From positions 62,001 through 126,000 of the forward strand of contig CAYYTK010000006.1 in NCBI GenBank assembly GCA_964474695.1: 64,000 bases of DNA, read 5' to 3'. The notes under the pieces were generated by a model. The model had not been told where the DNA came from and made no database searches. It saw nothing but the letters and a program-made list of their open reading frames with translations. This DNA is from DAOUBP01 sp964474695. GTDB taxonomy: Bacteria; Chloroflexota; Anaerolineae; CG2-30-64-16. Of the stretch, positions 17,026-27,594 are shown in pieces. The position numbers were made by a program, and so were the translations under genes. Positions within the stretch are counted from its first letter, which is position 1, and every line of letters begins with the position of its first letter.

Positions 17026-19434
17026 ATGAGACACAAGGTGTTGATCTATGCCACGCAGCGCCAGCGCCCGCGGCTGATCAAACTGGGCATCGATATCCAG
17101 GTCGAATACGAAGACTACGTACTGGCATACGCTGACGACGAGGAGGTGGCGACGTTGCATGCGAAAGGGTACGAAGTTGAGGTTTACGAGGCTGCACCCC
17201 GGTCTGACGCCCCGGTAATGCGGGGCACCCGTGGCGCCACAGCAGCGGGAAGTGCGGAGCTGGCGTCCACTCCCGGTATCCATGGCCCGGCCCCGGTGAC
17301 CTACGGCCCCGGCCGCCACTACTATCTGGTTGACTTCATTGGGCCGATCAAGAACGAGTGGTTGAAGGAGTTGCAGGCCAACGGCGGCGTATTACAAGAG
17401 CCGGTGCCGCCCACCGGCTATATCGTAGCGCTGGACCAGGGGTCCTATGATTGGCTGTCAAGCGGCGTTCGTTACGTTAACTCTGTGACGCACTACACCG
17501 CGGAGATGCGCATGAGCCCGGATCTGCTGGAGGCGATCGGCACGGATCCGTTGATGGCGCGCGGCATCATTCGGAGCGGCCTGGAGGCTGACACGAAAGC
17601 GGTCTTCGGCGCAGAGCGCATACCGTCAACTTTCCTCGTGCGTTTCTTTGAGCCGGATGACCTGGTGCAAGCCCAGGCTGCTATCCGCGACTTAGGCGGC
17701 CTGCCCAGCGACCCAGCCCCGGGTAGCACTGTGCTCACGGTCGGCTTCACGCCCGGCGATCCGGATCTGGCGTCCAAGGTGGAGCAGTTGGCCCATCTGC
17801 ACGGCGCACGTTCGGTGGAACCGCATGTGTTGCGCCAGTTGCACAACGATGTGGCCGGCCGGTTGATGAATGCTCAGGAGGTGCTGGACCCTTCGGGGTT
17901 AGGTCTTAGTGGCCGGGGCGAGATCGTCGGAGTGGCAGATTCCGGGCTGGACACCGGCGATCCAAGGACCATCCATCCGGATTTCACCGGGCGGGTGGCA
18001 GCCATTCATAGCTGGCCTGTGGCCCCCGACTGGGCATCGGTGGTCACCAACGTCGGGGAGGACGACGGGCCGGCCGACACTCGCTCCGGCCATGGGACAC
18101 ACGTTGCTGGTTCAGTGTGCGGCGACGGATCGGCATCCCTCTCGGTGCAGAGCGATGCCGTGCGCGGCCTCGCGTATGGGGCTGCGCTGGTCTTTCAGGC
18201 CATCGAGCAGCGGCTGGCCTGGACGACAGCCTACCGTACTTCCTATTATCAACAGTATCGGCGCTACCCGCCGGACTATGGGCTGGCCGGCCTGCCTGTA
18301 GACCTGACACGGCTGTTTCAGCAGGCCTACAACGCCGGCGCCCGCATTCACAGCAATAGCTGGGGCGGCGGTGATTTCGGCGCCTATGATAGCTACTCCG
18401 AAGCGGTGGATCGCTTCGCTTGGGAGCACAAAGACTTCCTGATCCTGTTCGCTGCCGGCAACGACGGATCGGATGGGGATCGGGATGGTGTGGTCGATGA
18501 AGGCAGCATCACCCCGCCGGGCACCGCCAAAAATTGCATCACCGTGGGCGCGGCCGAGTCGGAGCGCGGCCAGGGTGGTTACCAGCGGCCCTACGGTCAG
18601 TTGTGGGGCTCTTACTATCCGGCCGCCCCCTTGAGTAATGACAAGCCGTCAGACAATGCCGATGACATCGCGGCCTTCAGCAGCCGGGGACCTGTGCGCG
18701 ATGGCCGTATAAAGCCCGACCTGTTGGGACCCGGCACCAATATCCTCTCCACGCGCTCGCAGGTGCTGGTGAGTGGCGCCACCTTAGGGTGGGGCGCGTG
18801 GTCGAAGAGCAACAAGTACATGTTCAATGGCGGGACCAGTATGGCGACGCCATTGGTTGCCGGCGCGGCGGCTGTGGTGCGCCATTATCTGCGCAGCGTG
18901 AAACGCCGCGCCAATCCCAGCGCGGCGTTGGTCAAGGCAACTTTGATCCACGGCGCGCAGTATCGCCCCTATCGCCATGCACCGGCGGCTGGCGGCCTGG
19001 TGGATTCTGCCCAGGGTTGGGGGCATGTGGACCTGGCAGGTGTGCTGGCGCCATCTGCCGCGCGGGACGTGCGTTGGTATGACGTGCGGTCTGGCTTGAA
19101 TACGGGGCAGAGTTGGAAATGGTCGTGCTGGGTGACCGATCCGGGTGCGCCGCTGGCCTTCACCCTGGTGTGGACCGACTATCCGGGCAGTGCCGGGGTT
19201 TACCCCACCCTGGTGAACGACCTCGATCTCGTGGTGGTTAGTCCATCGGGCAAGACCTATTACGGCAATAGCCAGCCGGGGCAGAGCGGTGGCACATGCG
19301 ACCGGGTCAATAACGCGGAGCGGATCGTGATCCCGCAGCCGGAAACCGGCCGGTACGGTATTCGGGTGCGCGGATTCAATGTGCCGCGTGGCCCTCAGGA
19401 TTTCGCATTGGTCTATTCGGGGGCGATCAGATAG
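17026..19434 (+). CDS. Subtilase (S8) family serine protease
   Basis: The 802-residue protease has the full catalytic triad: Asp in GVADSGLDTGD, His in SGHGTHVAGSVCG, and Ser in GGTSMATPLVAG. The region after the Ser contains the C-terminal beta-domain with LVWTDYPGSAGVYPTLVNDLDL, typical of Kp43/keratinase-like subtilases. The first ~290 residues form a long N-terminal region with the repeated fold GVRYVNSVTHYTAEMRM and ARSVEPHVLRQL, probably an inhibitory or substrate-binding prodomain. No signal peptide is visible, which is unusual for a subtilase. AGGAGGG lies before the ATG. Confidence 0.88.
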   Translation: MRHKVLIYATQRQRPRLIKLGIDIQVEYEDYVLAYADDEEVATLHAKGYEVEVYEAAPRSDAPVMRGTRGATAAGSAELASTPGIHGPAPVTYGPGRHYYLVDFIGPIKNEWLKELQANGGVLQEPVPPTGYIVALDQGSYDWLSSGVRYVNSVTHYTAEMRMSPDLLEAIGTDPLMARGIIRSGLEADTKAVFGAERIPSTFLVRFFEPDDLVQAQAAIRDLGGLPSDPAPGSTVLTVGFTPGDPDLASKVEQLAHLHGARSVEPHVLRQLHNDVAGRLMNAQEVLDPSGLGLSGRGEIVGVADSGLDTGDPRTIHPDFTGRVAAIHSWPVAPDWASVVTNVGEDDGPADTRSGHGTHVAGSVCGDGSASLSVQSDAVRGLAYGAALVFQAIEQRLAWTTAYRTSYYQQYRRYPPDYGLAGLPVDLTRLFQQAYNAGARIHSNSWGGGDFGAYDSYSEAVDRFAWEHKDFLILFAAGNDGSDGDRDGVVDEGSITPPGTAKNCITVGAAESERGQGGYQRPYGQLWGSYYPAAPLSNDKPSDNADDIAAFSSRGPVRDGRIKPDLLGPGTNILSTRSQVLVSGATLGWGAWSKSNKYMFNGGTSMATPLVAGAAAVVRHYLRSVKRRANPSAALVKATLIHGAQYRPYRHAPAAGGLVDSAQGWGHVDLAGVLAPSAARDVRWYDVRSGLNTGQSWKWSCWVTDPGAPLAFTLVWTDYPGSAGVYPTLVNDLDLVVVSPSGKTYYGNSQPGQSGGTCDRVNNAERIVIPQPETGRYGIRVRGFNVPRGPQDFALVYSGAIR

Positions 19435-19437
19435 GCG

Positions 19438-19848
19438 TCACTTGTTTTCGGCCTTGGCCTGCACTCTGGCTTCAAAACGCGCCAGGTCGATGAGCGCGCG
19501 TTCGTGCAATCCTTCGCCGATCAGGTCCACGCCATCGTGTGCACTCACTTTGAAGGTTAAGCGCCTGCCGTTCACCTCGATCAGCGTTGCGGTCGCGGTG
19601 ACGGTGGCGCCGACCGGCGTGGCCGCCAGGTGGCGCACGTTGACCAGTGTGCCCACCGATTGTTGGCCTGGGAGCAGAGAGGGCGCCAGGCCATTCACCG
19701 CCGCGCGCTCCATCAGCCGAACCATCTCAGGTGTGGCAAACACCGCTACCGTGCCGCTGCCCAGATGGCGAGCTGTGACCTCAGGGGAGACGATGACGGT
19801 GGCTGTCCCGGTCAGGCCCAGGGGGAATTGCGTAGTCGATTCAGACAT
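19438..19848 (-). CDS. Hotdog-fold thioesterase, fluoroacetyl-CoA thioesterase-like
   Basis: The 136-residue protein has the compact hotdog pattern of FlK-like acyl-CoA thioesterases, with SGTVAVFATPEMVRLMERAA, SVGTLVNVRHLAATPVG and FKVSAHDGVDLIGEG. These supply the Thr/Glu and His residues that act on short acyl-CoAs in that family. It ends 3 bp from the convergent subtilase gene and lies 72 bp from ftsH. The physiological substrate is not evident. Confidence 0.8.
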   Translation of the reverse strand: MSESTTQFPLGLTGTATVIVSPEVTARHLGSGTVAVFATPEMVRLMERAAVNGLAPSLLPGQQSVGTLVNVRHLAATPVGATVTATATLIEVNGRRLTFKVSAHDGVDLIGEGLHERALIDLARFEARVQAKAENK

Positions 19849-19881
19849 GGTGGCGCGCTCCCGATGGAGGGATGGGGCTGC

Positions 19882-19912
19882 GTGGGAGTCAAAGACAAGC
19901 TGTGACTCCCAC
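19882..19912. terminator. Hairpin downstream of ftsH, possible terminator
   Basis: A 10-bp perfect stem (19882-19891 with 19903-19912) is followed on the plus strand by a T-rich tail. On the minus strand, where ftsH is read, the tail is GC-rich, so its terminator role for ftsH is uncertain. Confidence 0.35.
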
Positions 19913-19920
19913 GTTGTTTT

Positions 19921-21897
<1,977 letters not shown>

Positions 21898-21927
21898 ACG
21901 GCAGTCCGTCGTTCAGTACTCGATGTC

Positions 21928-21933
21928 ATTATA
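21928..21933 (-). promoter_or_regulatory. Probable -10 box of ftsH
   Basis: A perfect TATAAT on the minus strand lies 31 bp before the ftsH start codon at 21897. No good -35 was found. Confidence 0.35.
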
Positions 21934-22007
21934 GCAGATATGCCCCAATCTGGCTAGGCGTCTGGCTTACAGTATGCTGAACTGGGAATGCGTGCGACGA
22001 AGGTTAT

Positions 22008-22036
22008 TTGACGTTTGACTGGGCGTATGTTATGCT
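22008..22036 (+). promoter_or_regulatory. Promoter of the B12-riboswitch operon
   Basis: TTGACG (22008-22013) and TATGCT (22031-22036) have 17-bp spacing. Transcription from about 22043 places the riboswitch at the start of the leader. Confidence 0.6.
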
Positions 22037-22069
22037 CCGGCAAGCTCGTAGCTTGACAACGCGTCGAAC

Positions 22070-22185
22070 GTTGGCGCAGATAATTCATGCACAGAATGCA
22101 GGGGAAGCCGGTGTAAGGCCGGCGCTGTCCCGCAACTGTATCCCGGACGAATGTGGCCGGGGAGCCAGGTTACCTTCTTCTGTGC
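22070..22185 (+). promoter_or_regulatory. Cobalamin (B12) riboswitch
   Basis: The leader contains the aptamer signature: GGGGAAGCCGGTGTAAG, the segment GCTGTCCCGCAACTGT, and the B12 box GGGGAGCCAGGTTACC near 22159-22174. These are the conserved parts of the Cbl aptamer. The aptamer precedes an operon that ends in an ECF transporter, which fits B12 uptake control. Confidence 0.92.
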
Positions 22186-22203
22186 TGTTCTTAACGACCT
22201 TCG

Positions 22204-22284
22204 CGGCAAGGGGAGTGGAACGCAACCTGCTATTTGAGTTGCATGCCTTTCCCCTTGTCGATATCGGCAAGGGGTTTTCTTTTT
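22204..22284 (+). terminator. Riboswitch expression platform: antiterminator and intrinsic terminator
   Basis: The segment 22251-22260 can pair with two identical copies of CGGCAAGGGG, at 22204-22213 (antiterminator) and 22265-22274 (terminator). The latter forms a 10-bp stem with a 4-nt loop followed by a T-rich tract at 22275-22284. Ligand binding to the aptamer would favour the terminator, as in known B12 riboswitches. Confidence 0.8.
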
Positions 22285-22315
22285 CTGAGAACGCTCCGGG
22301 AGGGGTGTTCTTGTC

Positions 22316-23377
22316 ATGCGTAGAAACACCTGGCGAATCGCAGCAAGCGTTATGCTGGCGTTGTGGGTGTGCCTTATCGTTAAGCCGTCGGTGGTGCGCG
22401 CCGATGATGCCGTGGCGGATGCCATCGCCTGGCTGCACACGCAGCAGTTGCCGGATGGCAGTTTTGGGCTGTACACCTCGGATGGAAGCTATGCCTCCAG
22501 TGCCAGCGCCACCGCCGATGTGGTGTATGTGCTGGCGCTAACCGGTGAGAATCCTGCCGGCCCCGATTGGTCTCGCGGCGGGCAGAGCGCACTGGATGCT
22601 TTGGCCCGCCTCGCACCGGGTTACGTGGGTCTGGATGCCGGGCAGGCCGGCAAGGTGGCGCGTGCTGTCGCCGTTGCGGGTGGTGATCCGCGCACCTTCG
22701 GCGGGTTGGACCTGGTGCAGATCATCCGTGATGCTTACGATCCGCAGACCGGCCGCTATCATTCAGCCCTTCTCTATCGGCACTCGCTTGCTGTGGAAGG
22801 GCTATTACGGGCAGGGGAGGCCGTGCCTGAAGCAGCATTTCGCGCCGTGTGGCAGGCGCAGCTTCCGGATGGGGGCTGGTTCTGGAGCTTCGACGGCACC
22901 GAGAGCGATGTGGATAGCACCGGTCGGATGTTGCAGCTTCTGGCCGGGCAGGCGGGGCTGCCAGGTGGGGACGCCTTCGCCCGCGCGGCGCGGCGCTTGA
23001 GTCGTGAGCAGGCATCGACCGGGGGCTGGGCGGCAGGCTCCTCCGGGAATCCTCCGAATGCCAACTCGACCGCTCTGGCTGTGATGGGCCTCAGCGCGGC
23101 CGGTTGCGATCTTCAAGCCACGGCTTTGCGCAGGGCAGGCCGCAGCGCCATCGAGACCTTGCTCAGCTTCCAAGAGCCAGGCGGCGCTTTTGTCTATATG
23201 CTGGAGCCGGGAAAAGAGGAGAGCCGGTTGATGGCGACGGTGGATGCAGTGGCAGCGTTGCTGAGCGCCGGCCGCGCGCAACTGCGGCCCGCGTCCGCCG
23301 GCCTGGCAGCCTGCCAGTCAGACGGACGCAAGCTCGGCCAACCGCCTTTGCGCTTTCGGGGACTACAACGTGAGTGA
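22316..23377 (+). CDS. Secreted alpha/alpha-barrel protein, transcobalamin/prenyltransferase-repeat-like
   Basis: The 353-residue protein has an N-terminal signal peptide (MRRNTWRIAASVMLALWVCL, then a segment ending VVRADD). The rest is made of Gly/Asp-rich repeats (QLPDGSFGLYTSDG, QLPDGGWFWSFDG, STGGWAAGSSGNPP, ALAVMGLSAAG) of the terpenoid cyclase/prenyltransferase-repeat superfamily, an alpha/alpha-barrel. Vertebrate transcobalamin and intrinsic factor pair such a barrel with a DUF4430-like beta domain. Here the barrel gene is followed by two DUF4430 genes under a B12 riboswitch. A B12-binding role outside the cell is therefore inferred, rather than a prenyltransferase. There is a 48-bp gap to the next gene. 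Confidence 0.72.
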   Translation: MRRNTWRIAASVMLALWVCLIVKPSVVRADDAVADAIAWLHTQQLPDGSFGLYTSDGSYASSASATADVVYVLALTGENPAGPDWSRGGQSALDALARLAPGYVGLDAGQAGKVARAVAVAGGDPRTFGGLDLVQIIRDAYDPQTGRYHSALLYRHSLAVEGLLRAGEAVPEAAFRAVWQAQLPDGGWFWSFDGTESDVDSTGRMLQLLAGQAGLPGGDAFARAARRLSREQASTGGWAAGSSGNPPNANSTALAVMGLSAAGCDLQATALRRAGRSAIETLLSFQEPGGAFVYMLEPGKEESRLMATVDAVAALLSAGRAQLRPASAGLAACQSDGRKLGQPPLRFRGLQRE

Positions 23378-23425
23378 GCCGTATTGCTCTGAGAGCACGT
23401 TATCATCAGTTCAGGAGAAGAGATC

Positions 23426-24013
23426 ATGCATCGTCGTTTAATGTTCGTTGTGTTGCTGGTTCTGGCGCTCTGCGCCGCCCTGGCCGGCAGCGCGTCGGCC
23501 GCCGAAGACACCAAGCAGGTGGGTCTGGTCATCGCGTTTCCCGATGGCAGCGCGCACACCGAGGTCGTGACTGTCCCTGCGGCAGCGACGACGTTCGACG
23601 TCTTGAAGGCCGCCAAGATCAATCTGGCCAGCCAGACGACAAGCTTCGGTACGGCGATCTGCGGCATCAACAATGTGGGCTGCCCCGAAACCGATTGTTT
23701 CTGTGATGCAAAACAGTTCTGGGCTTACTATCACCTGATCGATAACGCCTGGGCTGCAGCCGCCGAGGGTGCGGCCAGCTACGTCCCGGCGAACGGTTCG
23801 GTGGAGGGCTTTGCCTGGAGCGGAAGCGATGCCAGCTTCAATCCTACGACCCAACCGCCCGTCTTCACCTTTGATCAGATCGTTGCGGCGCCGCATCTGC
23901 TGACACTGCCCCAAACGGGCGGCAGCCTGATCCCATTGGCCGTCGGCAGCGTGAGCGGCCTGCTGTTGGCTGGCGCCGGCCTGGCCCTGAATTTCCGCAA
24001 AGGCAAGCGCTGA
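23426..24013 (+). CDS. Surface DUF4430 protein with LPxTG-type anchor
   Basis: The 195-residue protein has a signal peptide (MHRRLMFVVLLVLALCAALA, then GSASAAED) and a DUF4430 domain. The domain shows AICGINNVGCPETDCFCD, KQFWAYYHLIDNAWAAA and SVEGFAWSGSD, as in the transcobalamin beta domain. The C-terminus is LPQTGG, a hydrophobic segment, then FRKGKR, the classic sortase signal. No sortase is in the window. The ATG follows CAGGAGA. The role is inferred as the second half of a B12-binding surface protein. Confidence 0.8.
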   Translation: MHRRLMFVVLLVLALCAALAGSASAAEDTKQVGLVIAFPDGSAHTEVVTVPAAATTFDVLKAAKINLASQTTSFGTAICGINNVGCPETDCFCDAKQFWAYYHLIDNAWAAAAEGAASYVPANGSVEGFAWSGSDASFNPTTQPPVFTFDQIVAAPHLLTLPQTGGSLIPLAVGSVSGLLLAGAGLALNFRKGKR

Positions 24014-24054
24014 TCGCCAGGCAGCCTTTGCACGCAAAGGAACGGAGATCGGAG

Positions 24055-24789
24055 ATGTCCGCGATTCGCAAGTTCGTGAGATGGAGTTATTTTGGTGTGC
24101 TGGCCCTGGTGCTTGTTGGGGCCGCGTGGGCGGCGACCTCGGCGCGGCTATCTCCGAGTGTGCTGGCTCAACAAGGTCCCAACCGCGCGGCACTGGTGGT
24201 GCGCTTCAGCGATGGCCGCGTACAGACGGCGTGCGTTTCGTTCGATACGCCAGTCATCTCCGGGTCCGAGCTTCTGACGCGTTCGGGCCTGCAGGCAGTG
24301 ATGGACTTCAACAGCGGCCTGGGCGGCGCAGTGTGCAGCGTCAACGGCGACGGCTGTGCGTATCCCAAGCAGGAGTGCTTCTGCCAGTGCCAGGGGCTGC
24401 GCTGCGAGTATTGGGCTTCCTACCATTGGATCGATGGCGCCTGGCAGTACTCGCAAGTGGGCGCCAGCAGCTATCAGGTGACCGATGGCGCGCTGGAGGG
24501 CTGGACGTGGGGCCAGGGCGACTTCTCCAGCGGGGAACCGCCCCCCCAGGTCACCTATGCCGATGTTTGTGCGCAGCCTGCACTGGCGGCGGGAGCGCAG
24601 GGGCCGGCGGTCGATAGTGACTCGTCGGCGCAGCCAAGAAGCCACCTGCCGCGCAGCGCCGCACTGCCTTCAAGCTATATCATGTATCTTCTGGTCGCAG
24701 TGCTTTTGATCGGCGCCTACGCTTGGGTGTTAGCACGGCGCAAGGGCCAGCCGGCATGGCGGAAGGTGGAAAACCAGGGCGGCAGGTAA
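24055..24789 (+). CDS. Membrane-anchored DUF4430 protein
   Basis: The 244-residue protein has an N-terminal hydrophobic signal segment, a DUF4430 domain with CEYWASYHWIDGAWQYS and ALEGWTWGQGDFSSG, and a C-terminal membrane segment (YIMYLLVAVLLIGAYAWVL) followed by basic residues. It has more cysteines than its neighbour (VCSVNGDGCAYPKQECFCQC), so disulfides are likely. The start at 24055 follows CGGAGATCGGAG; a longer frame from 24028 is possible but begins with TTG. It lies 41 bp after the LPxTG protein and 7 bp before ecfT. Confidence 0.8.
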   Translation: MSAIRKFVRWSYFGVLALVLVGAAWAATSARLSPSVLAQQGPNRAALVVRFSDGRVQTACVSFDTPVISGSELLTRSGLQAVMDFNSGLGGAVCSVNGDGCAYPKQECFCQCQGLRCEYWASYHWIDGAWQYSQVGASSYQVTDGALEGWTWGQGDFSSGEPPPQVTYADVCAQPALAAGAQGPAVDSDSSAQPRSHLPRSAALPSSYIMYLLVAVLLIGAYAWVLARRKGQPAWRKVENQGGR

Positions 24790-24796
24790 GTATGCT

Positions 24797-25843
24797 GTGA
24801 CCGACACTGTGTCCTATCATCCCGTCGCCTGGTTGGCCTGGCTCGCGGCAGCGGCGCTGCCGGCTTTATCAACGCGCAACCCTCTTTACCTCAGCCTGAC
24901 GCTGTTGGCAGTGATCGTGACTCAGGTCGCACTGGGTCGCACTGACTCGCTGGCTCGCAACTGGAACACGTTCGTGCGCTTCGGGGTCTGGCTGTGGTTG
25001 TTGACGATTCCGTTCACCGCATTGACCTCGCACTACGGCAGCATCGTGCTCCTCCGGTTGCCGCCGGCCTGGCCCATCGTTGGCGGCCCCATTACGCTGG
25101 AGGCGCTGCTTTACGGCTTGACGGGCGGCCTCGCGCTGATCACATTGTTGCTCGTCTTTGCCGTCTTCAATGTGGCCGTTGATCAAGCCCGTTTGCTCCG
25201 CATGACCCCGGGGTTCGTGCATCAGATGGGGGTGGTGGCCGGCATCGCGGTCGCATTCGTCCCGCAGATGGTGGCGAGCTGGCAGACCATTCGTGAGGCC
25301 CAGCAGGTGCGCGGCCATAAAGTCCGCGGTGTGCGCGATCTCCTGCCCTTGATCTTGCCGCTGCTGGTGATGGCGCTGGAGAGCGCGATGCAACTGGCCG
25401 AGTCGATGGAGGCGCGCGGTTTCGGCGGGCAGGCCGTCGTTGCTTCTCCAGGCCGTCGCTTGCTGCACCAGGCCGCGCTGCTGATCGGCCTGGGCGCGTT
25501 GGGCGCAGGCTTTGCGATCACCGGCTTCTGGCCGGCGCGCGGCCAGGTGGCCGGCTTGCTGCTGGCCGCGGGCGCCGCATGCCTGGTGTGGAGCTTTTGG
25601 GATCAAGGACGACGCATGCGGCGCACCCGCTATCAGCGTTGGGTGTGGCGTCGCGCCGATCGCCTGGTGCTGGTGGGTGCACTGATCGGCCTGGTCGGGT
25701 GGGCCGTCGTCTGGCTGCTGCATGGGGACTGGCTGTTCTACTACCCCTATCCGCCCTATTCGCCCTGGCCGGCATTCAACCCTTTGCCGGCGGTGTTGAT
25801 TGCCTTGTTGGCGTTGCCGGGGGTATTGTTGCGTGAAACATGA
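24797..25843 (+). CDS. ecfT: ECF transporter transmembrane protein EcfT
   Basis: The 348-residue protein has several hydrophobic segments and the EcfT coupling motif EAQQVRGHKVRGVRDLLP, plus a second AESMEARGFGG motif, the two Ala-Arg-Gly signatures that dock onto the ABC ATPases. It starts with GTG and ends where the ATPase gene begins, with an overlap-scale junction. It is the membrane hub of a complete ECF importer with the two following genes. Confidence 0.88.
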   Translation: MTDTVSYHPVAWLAWLAAAALPALSTRNPLYLSLTLLAVIVTQVALGRTDSLARNWNTFVRFGVWLWLLTIPFTALTSHYGSIVLLRLPPAWPIVGGPITLEALLYGLTGGLALITLLLVFAVFNVAVDQARLLRMTPGFVHQMGVVAGIAVAFVPQMVASWQTIREAQQVRGHKVRGVRDLLPLILPLLVMALESAMQLAESMEARGFGGQAVVASPGRRLLHQAALLIGLGALGAGFAITGFWPARGQVAGLLLAAGAACLVWSFWDQGRRMRRTRYQRWVWRRADRLVLVGALIGLVGWAVVWLLHGDWLFYYPYPPYSPWPAFNPLPAVLIALLALPGVLLRET

Positions 25844-25850
25844 GGCCGCC

Positions 25851-27521
25851 GTGATCCAGCTTTCCCACGTCACTTATGCTTATGCGGACCAGGAAGTCCC
25901 GGCGCTGGTCGACTTCACGGTTTCCCTGTCCGCGGGGGAGTTCGTGTTGGTGGTCGGCCCATCAGGAGCCGGCAAATCCACCTTCCTGCGCTGCCTGAAC
26001 GGCCTGGTCCCGCACTTCTATGGCGGGCGCTGGGCAGGGCAGGCCAACATCCTGGGTCGCGATCCTGTGCAGTTGGCCCCGCGCGGCATGGCTGACCTCG
26101 TGGGCTTCGTCTTTCAAGACCCGGAAACGCAGTTTGTGGTGGACACGGTCGAGGACGAGTTAGCCTTCGCGATGGAGAACTTCGCGCTGCCGCCGCCCAC
26201 CATGCGCAAACGGGTGGAGGAGGTGCTGGATCAGATGGGCATTGCGCATCTGCGCAGCCGGCGCATCAGCACACTGTCTGGCGGCGAAAAGCAGCGCGTG
26301 GCCATTGCCGCGGTGCTGGCGTTGCAGCCCGAGGTGCTCGTGCTGGATGAGCCAACCTCGCAGCTTGACCCACAGGCGGCCGAGGAAGTGCTGGTCGCTC
26401 TGCGCCACCTCAACGCGGATTTGGGGCTGACGATTATCCTCAGCGAGCACCGGTTGGAGCGGGTGGCGCAATATGCCGACCGCGTGCTCTACCTGCCGGC
26501 CTTGGGCCGGCCGCCGGTGTTAGGCCAGCCGCGCGCCGTGCTGCCGCAACTGCCCCAGGTCCCGCCCTTGATCGATCTGGGACGCACGCTCGGCTGGCAG
26601 CCGCTGCCTTTGACTATCAAAGAAGGACGCACCTTTGCACGACAACTGATCGACCGGCTGACGGCAGGCGAGCAGGCAAACGAGATAGCCGAGCAATACG
26701 CAGTACGCAATACGTCCGCCACCCCCGCCCTGGCCGTACGCGGCCTACATCATAGTTACGATGGCCGCGCGGCCCTGCGGGGGATCGACCTGGATGTGCA
26801 GCCCGGGGAGTTCGTCGCGCTGATGGGACGCAACGGATCGGGCAAGAGCACCCTCCTGAAGCATTTGGTGGGGCTGCTGAAGCCTGGTGAGGGAGAGGTG
26901 CGCGTCGGGACGCTTGACACGCGGCGTGATGACATGGAGGCCATCGTCAAGGTTGTCGGCTACGTGCCGCAGCACCCTGGCATGCTGCTCTTCAGTGAGA
27001 CCCTGGCCGCGGAGCTGGCTTTTACGCGCAAAGCACACGGCATGCGCCCGGATGCCGAGGCCGATCGTGTCTTATTGGAGAGCCTGGGCCTGGGGCATCT
27101 CTTAGATCGCGATCCGCGCGACCTCAGCGGCGGCGAGCAGCAGCGCGCGGCCCTGGCGGCGATCCTGGTCGCACGCCCCCAGATCATCCTGCTGGATGAG
27201 CCGACGCGCGGCCTGGATTATCTCCAGAAGCGCAACCTGACCGAAGCGTTATTGGCGTTGAAGCGTTCGGGCAAGACGATCATCATGGCCACGCACGATG
27301 TGGAGTTGGCAGCCGCCTGCGCGGATCGGGTGATCTTGTTGGCCGAGGGGCAGGTCGTGGTGGATGGGCCGTCACGCCAGGTCATGAGCGATTCGCAAGT
27401 ATTCTCCACCCAGATCAACAAGCTGTTCCGTGACTCGCGCTTCCTGGTGGTAGCTGACGTGTTGGCCGCGTTGGGGCGGACCAGCGAATCAACGAATCAG
27501 CGAGCAACCGATGCCAGCTAA
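25851..27521 (+). CDS. Fused double ABC ATPase of the ECF transporter (EcfA1-EcfA2)
   Basis: One 556-residue chain carries two ABC domains: Walker A VGPSGAGKSTF and signature LSGGEKQR in the first half, GRNGSGKSTL and LSGGEQQRA in the second. Each half has Walker B with DEPT (VLVLDEPTSQLD; IILLDEPTRGLD). A GTG at 25851 with GAGG eight bases upstream is the best start. Between the halves, 26694-26714 encodes EQYAVRNT from a CGCAATACG repeat, in frame, and the C-terminal residues TSESTNQRATDAS are repeat-derived too. It energises the importer. Confidence 0.88.
   Translation: MIQLSHVTYAYADQEVPALVDFTVSLSAGEFVLVVGPSGAGKSTFLRCLNGLVPHFYGGRWAGQANILGRDPVQLAPRGMADLVGFVFQDPETQFVVDTVEDELAFAMENFALPPPTMRKRVEEVLDQMGIAHLRSRRISTLSGGEKQRVAIAAVLALQPEVLVLDEPTSQLDPQAAEEVLVALRHLNADLGLTIILSEHRLERVAQYADRVLYLPALGRPPVLGQPRAVLPQLPQVPPLIDLGRTLGWQPLPLTIKEGRTFARQLIDRLTAGEQANEIAEQYAVRNTSATPALAVRGLHHSYDGRAALRGIDLDVQPGEFVALMGRNGSGKSTLLKHLVGLLKPGEGEVRVGTLDTRRDDMEAIVKVVGYVPQHPGMLLFSETLAAELAFTRKAHGMRPDAEADRVLLESLGLGHLLDRDPRDLSGGEQQRAALAAILVARPQIILLDEPTRGLDYLQKRNLTEALLALKRSGKTIIMATHDVELAAACADRVILLAEGQVVVDGPSRQVMSDSQVFSTQINKLFRDSRFLVVADVLAALGRTSESTNQRATDAS
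26694..26714. repeat. In-frame CGCAATACG-type repeat inside the ECF ATPase
   Basis: Three units of a 7-bp repeat (CAATACG, CAGTACG, CAATACG) lie in the linker between the two ABC domains and keep the frame. The encoded peptide AVRNTS also appears at the N-terminus of the next gene. Confidence 0.7.
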
Positions 27522-27594
27522 CGAAACGCAGCACACATCACGCAGTACGCCACACGTAATGCGTAGTACGCAGTACGCAGTACGTAATACGTTC
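27481..27594. repeat. Tandem repeat cluster at the ECF ATPase/S-component junction
   Basis: A block of CGAATCAACGAATCAGCGAG (27484-27503) is followed by a longer block of CGCAGTACG-type units (27523-27594). The first encodes the ATPase C-terminus, the second the N-terminus of the S component. Both repeat types recur elsewhere in the window. Confidence 0.75.
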
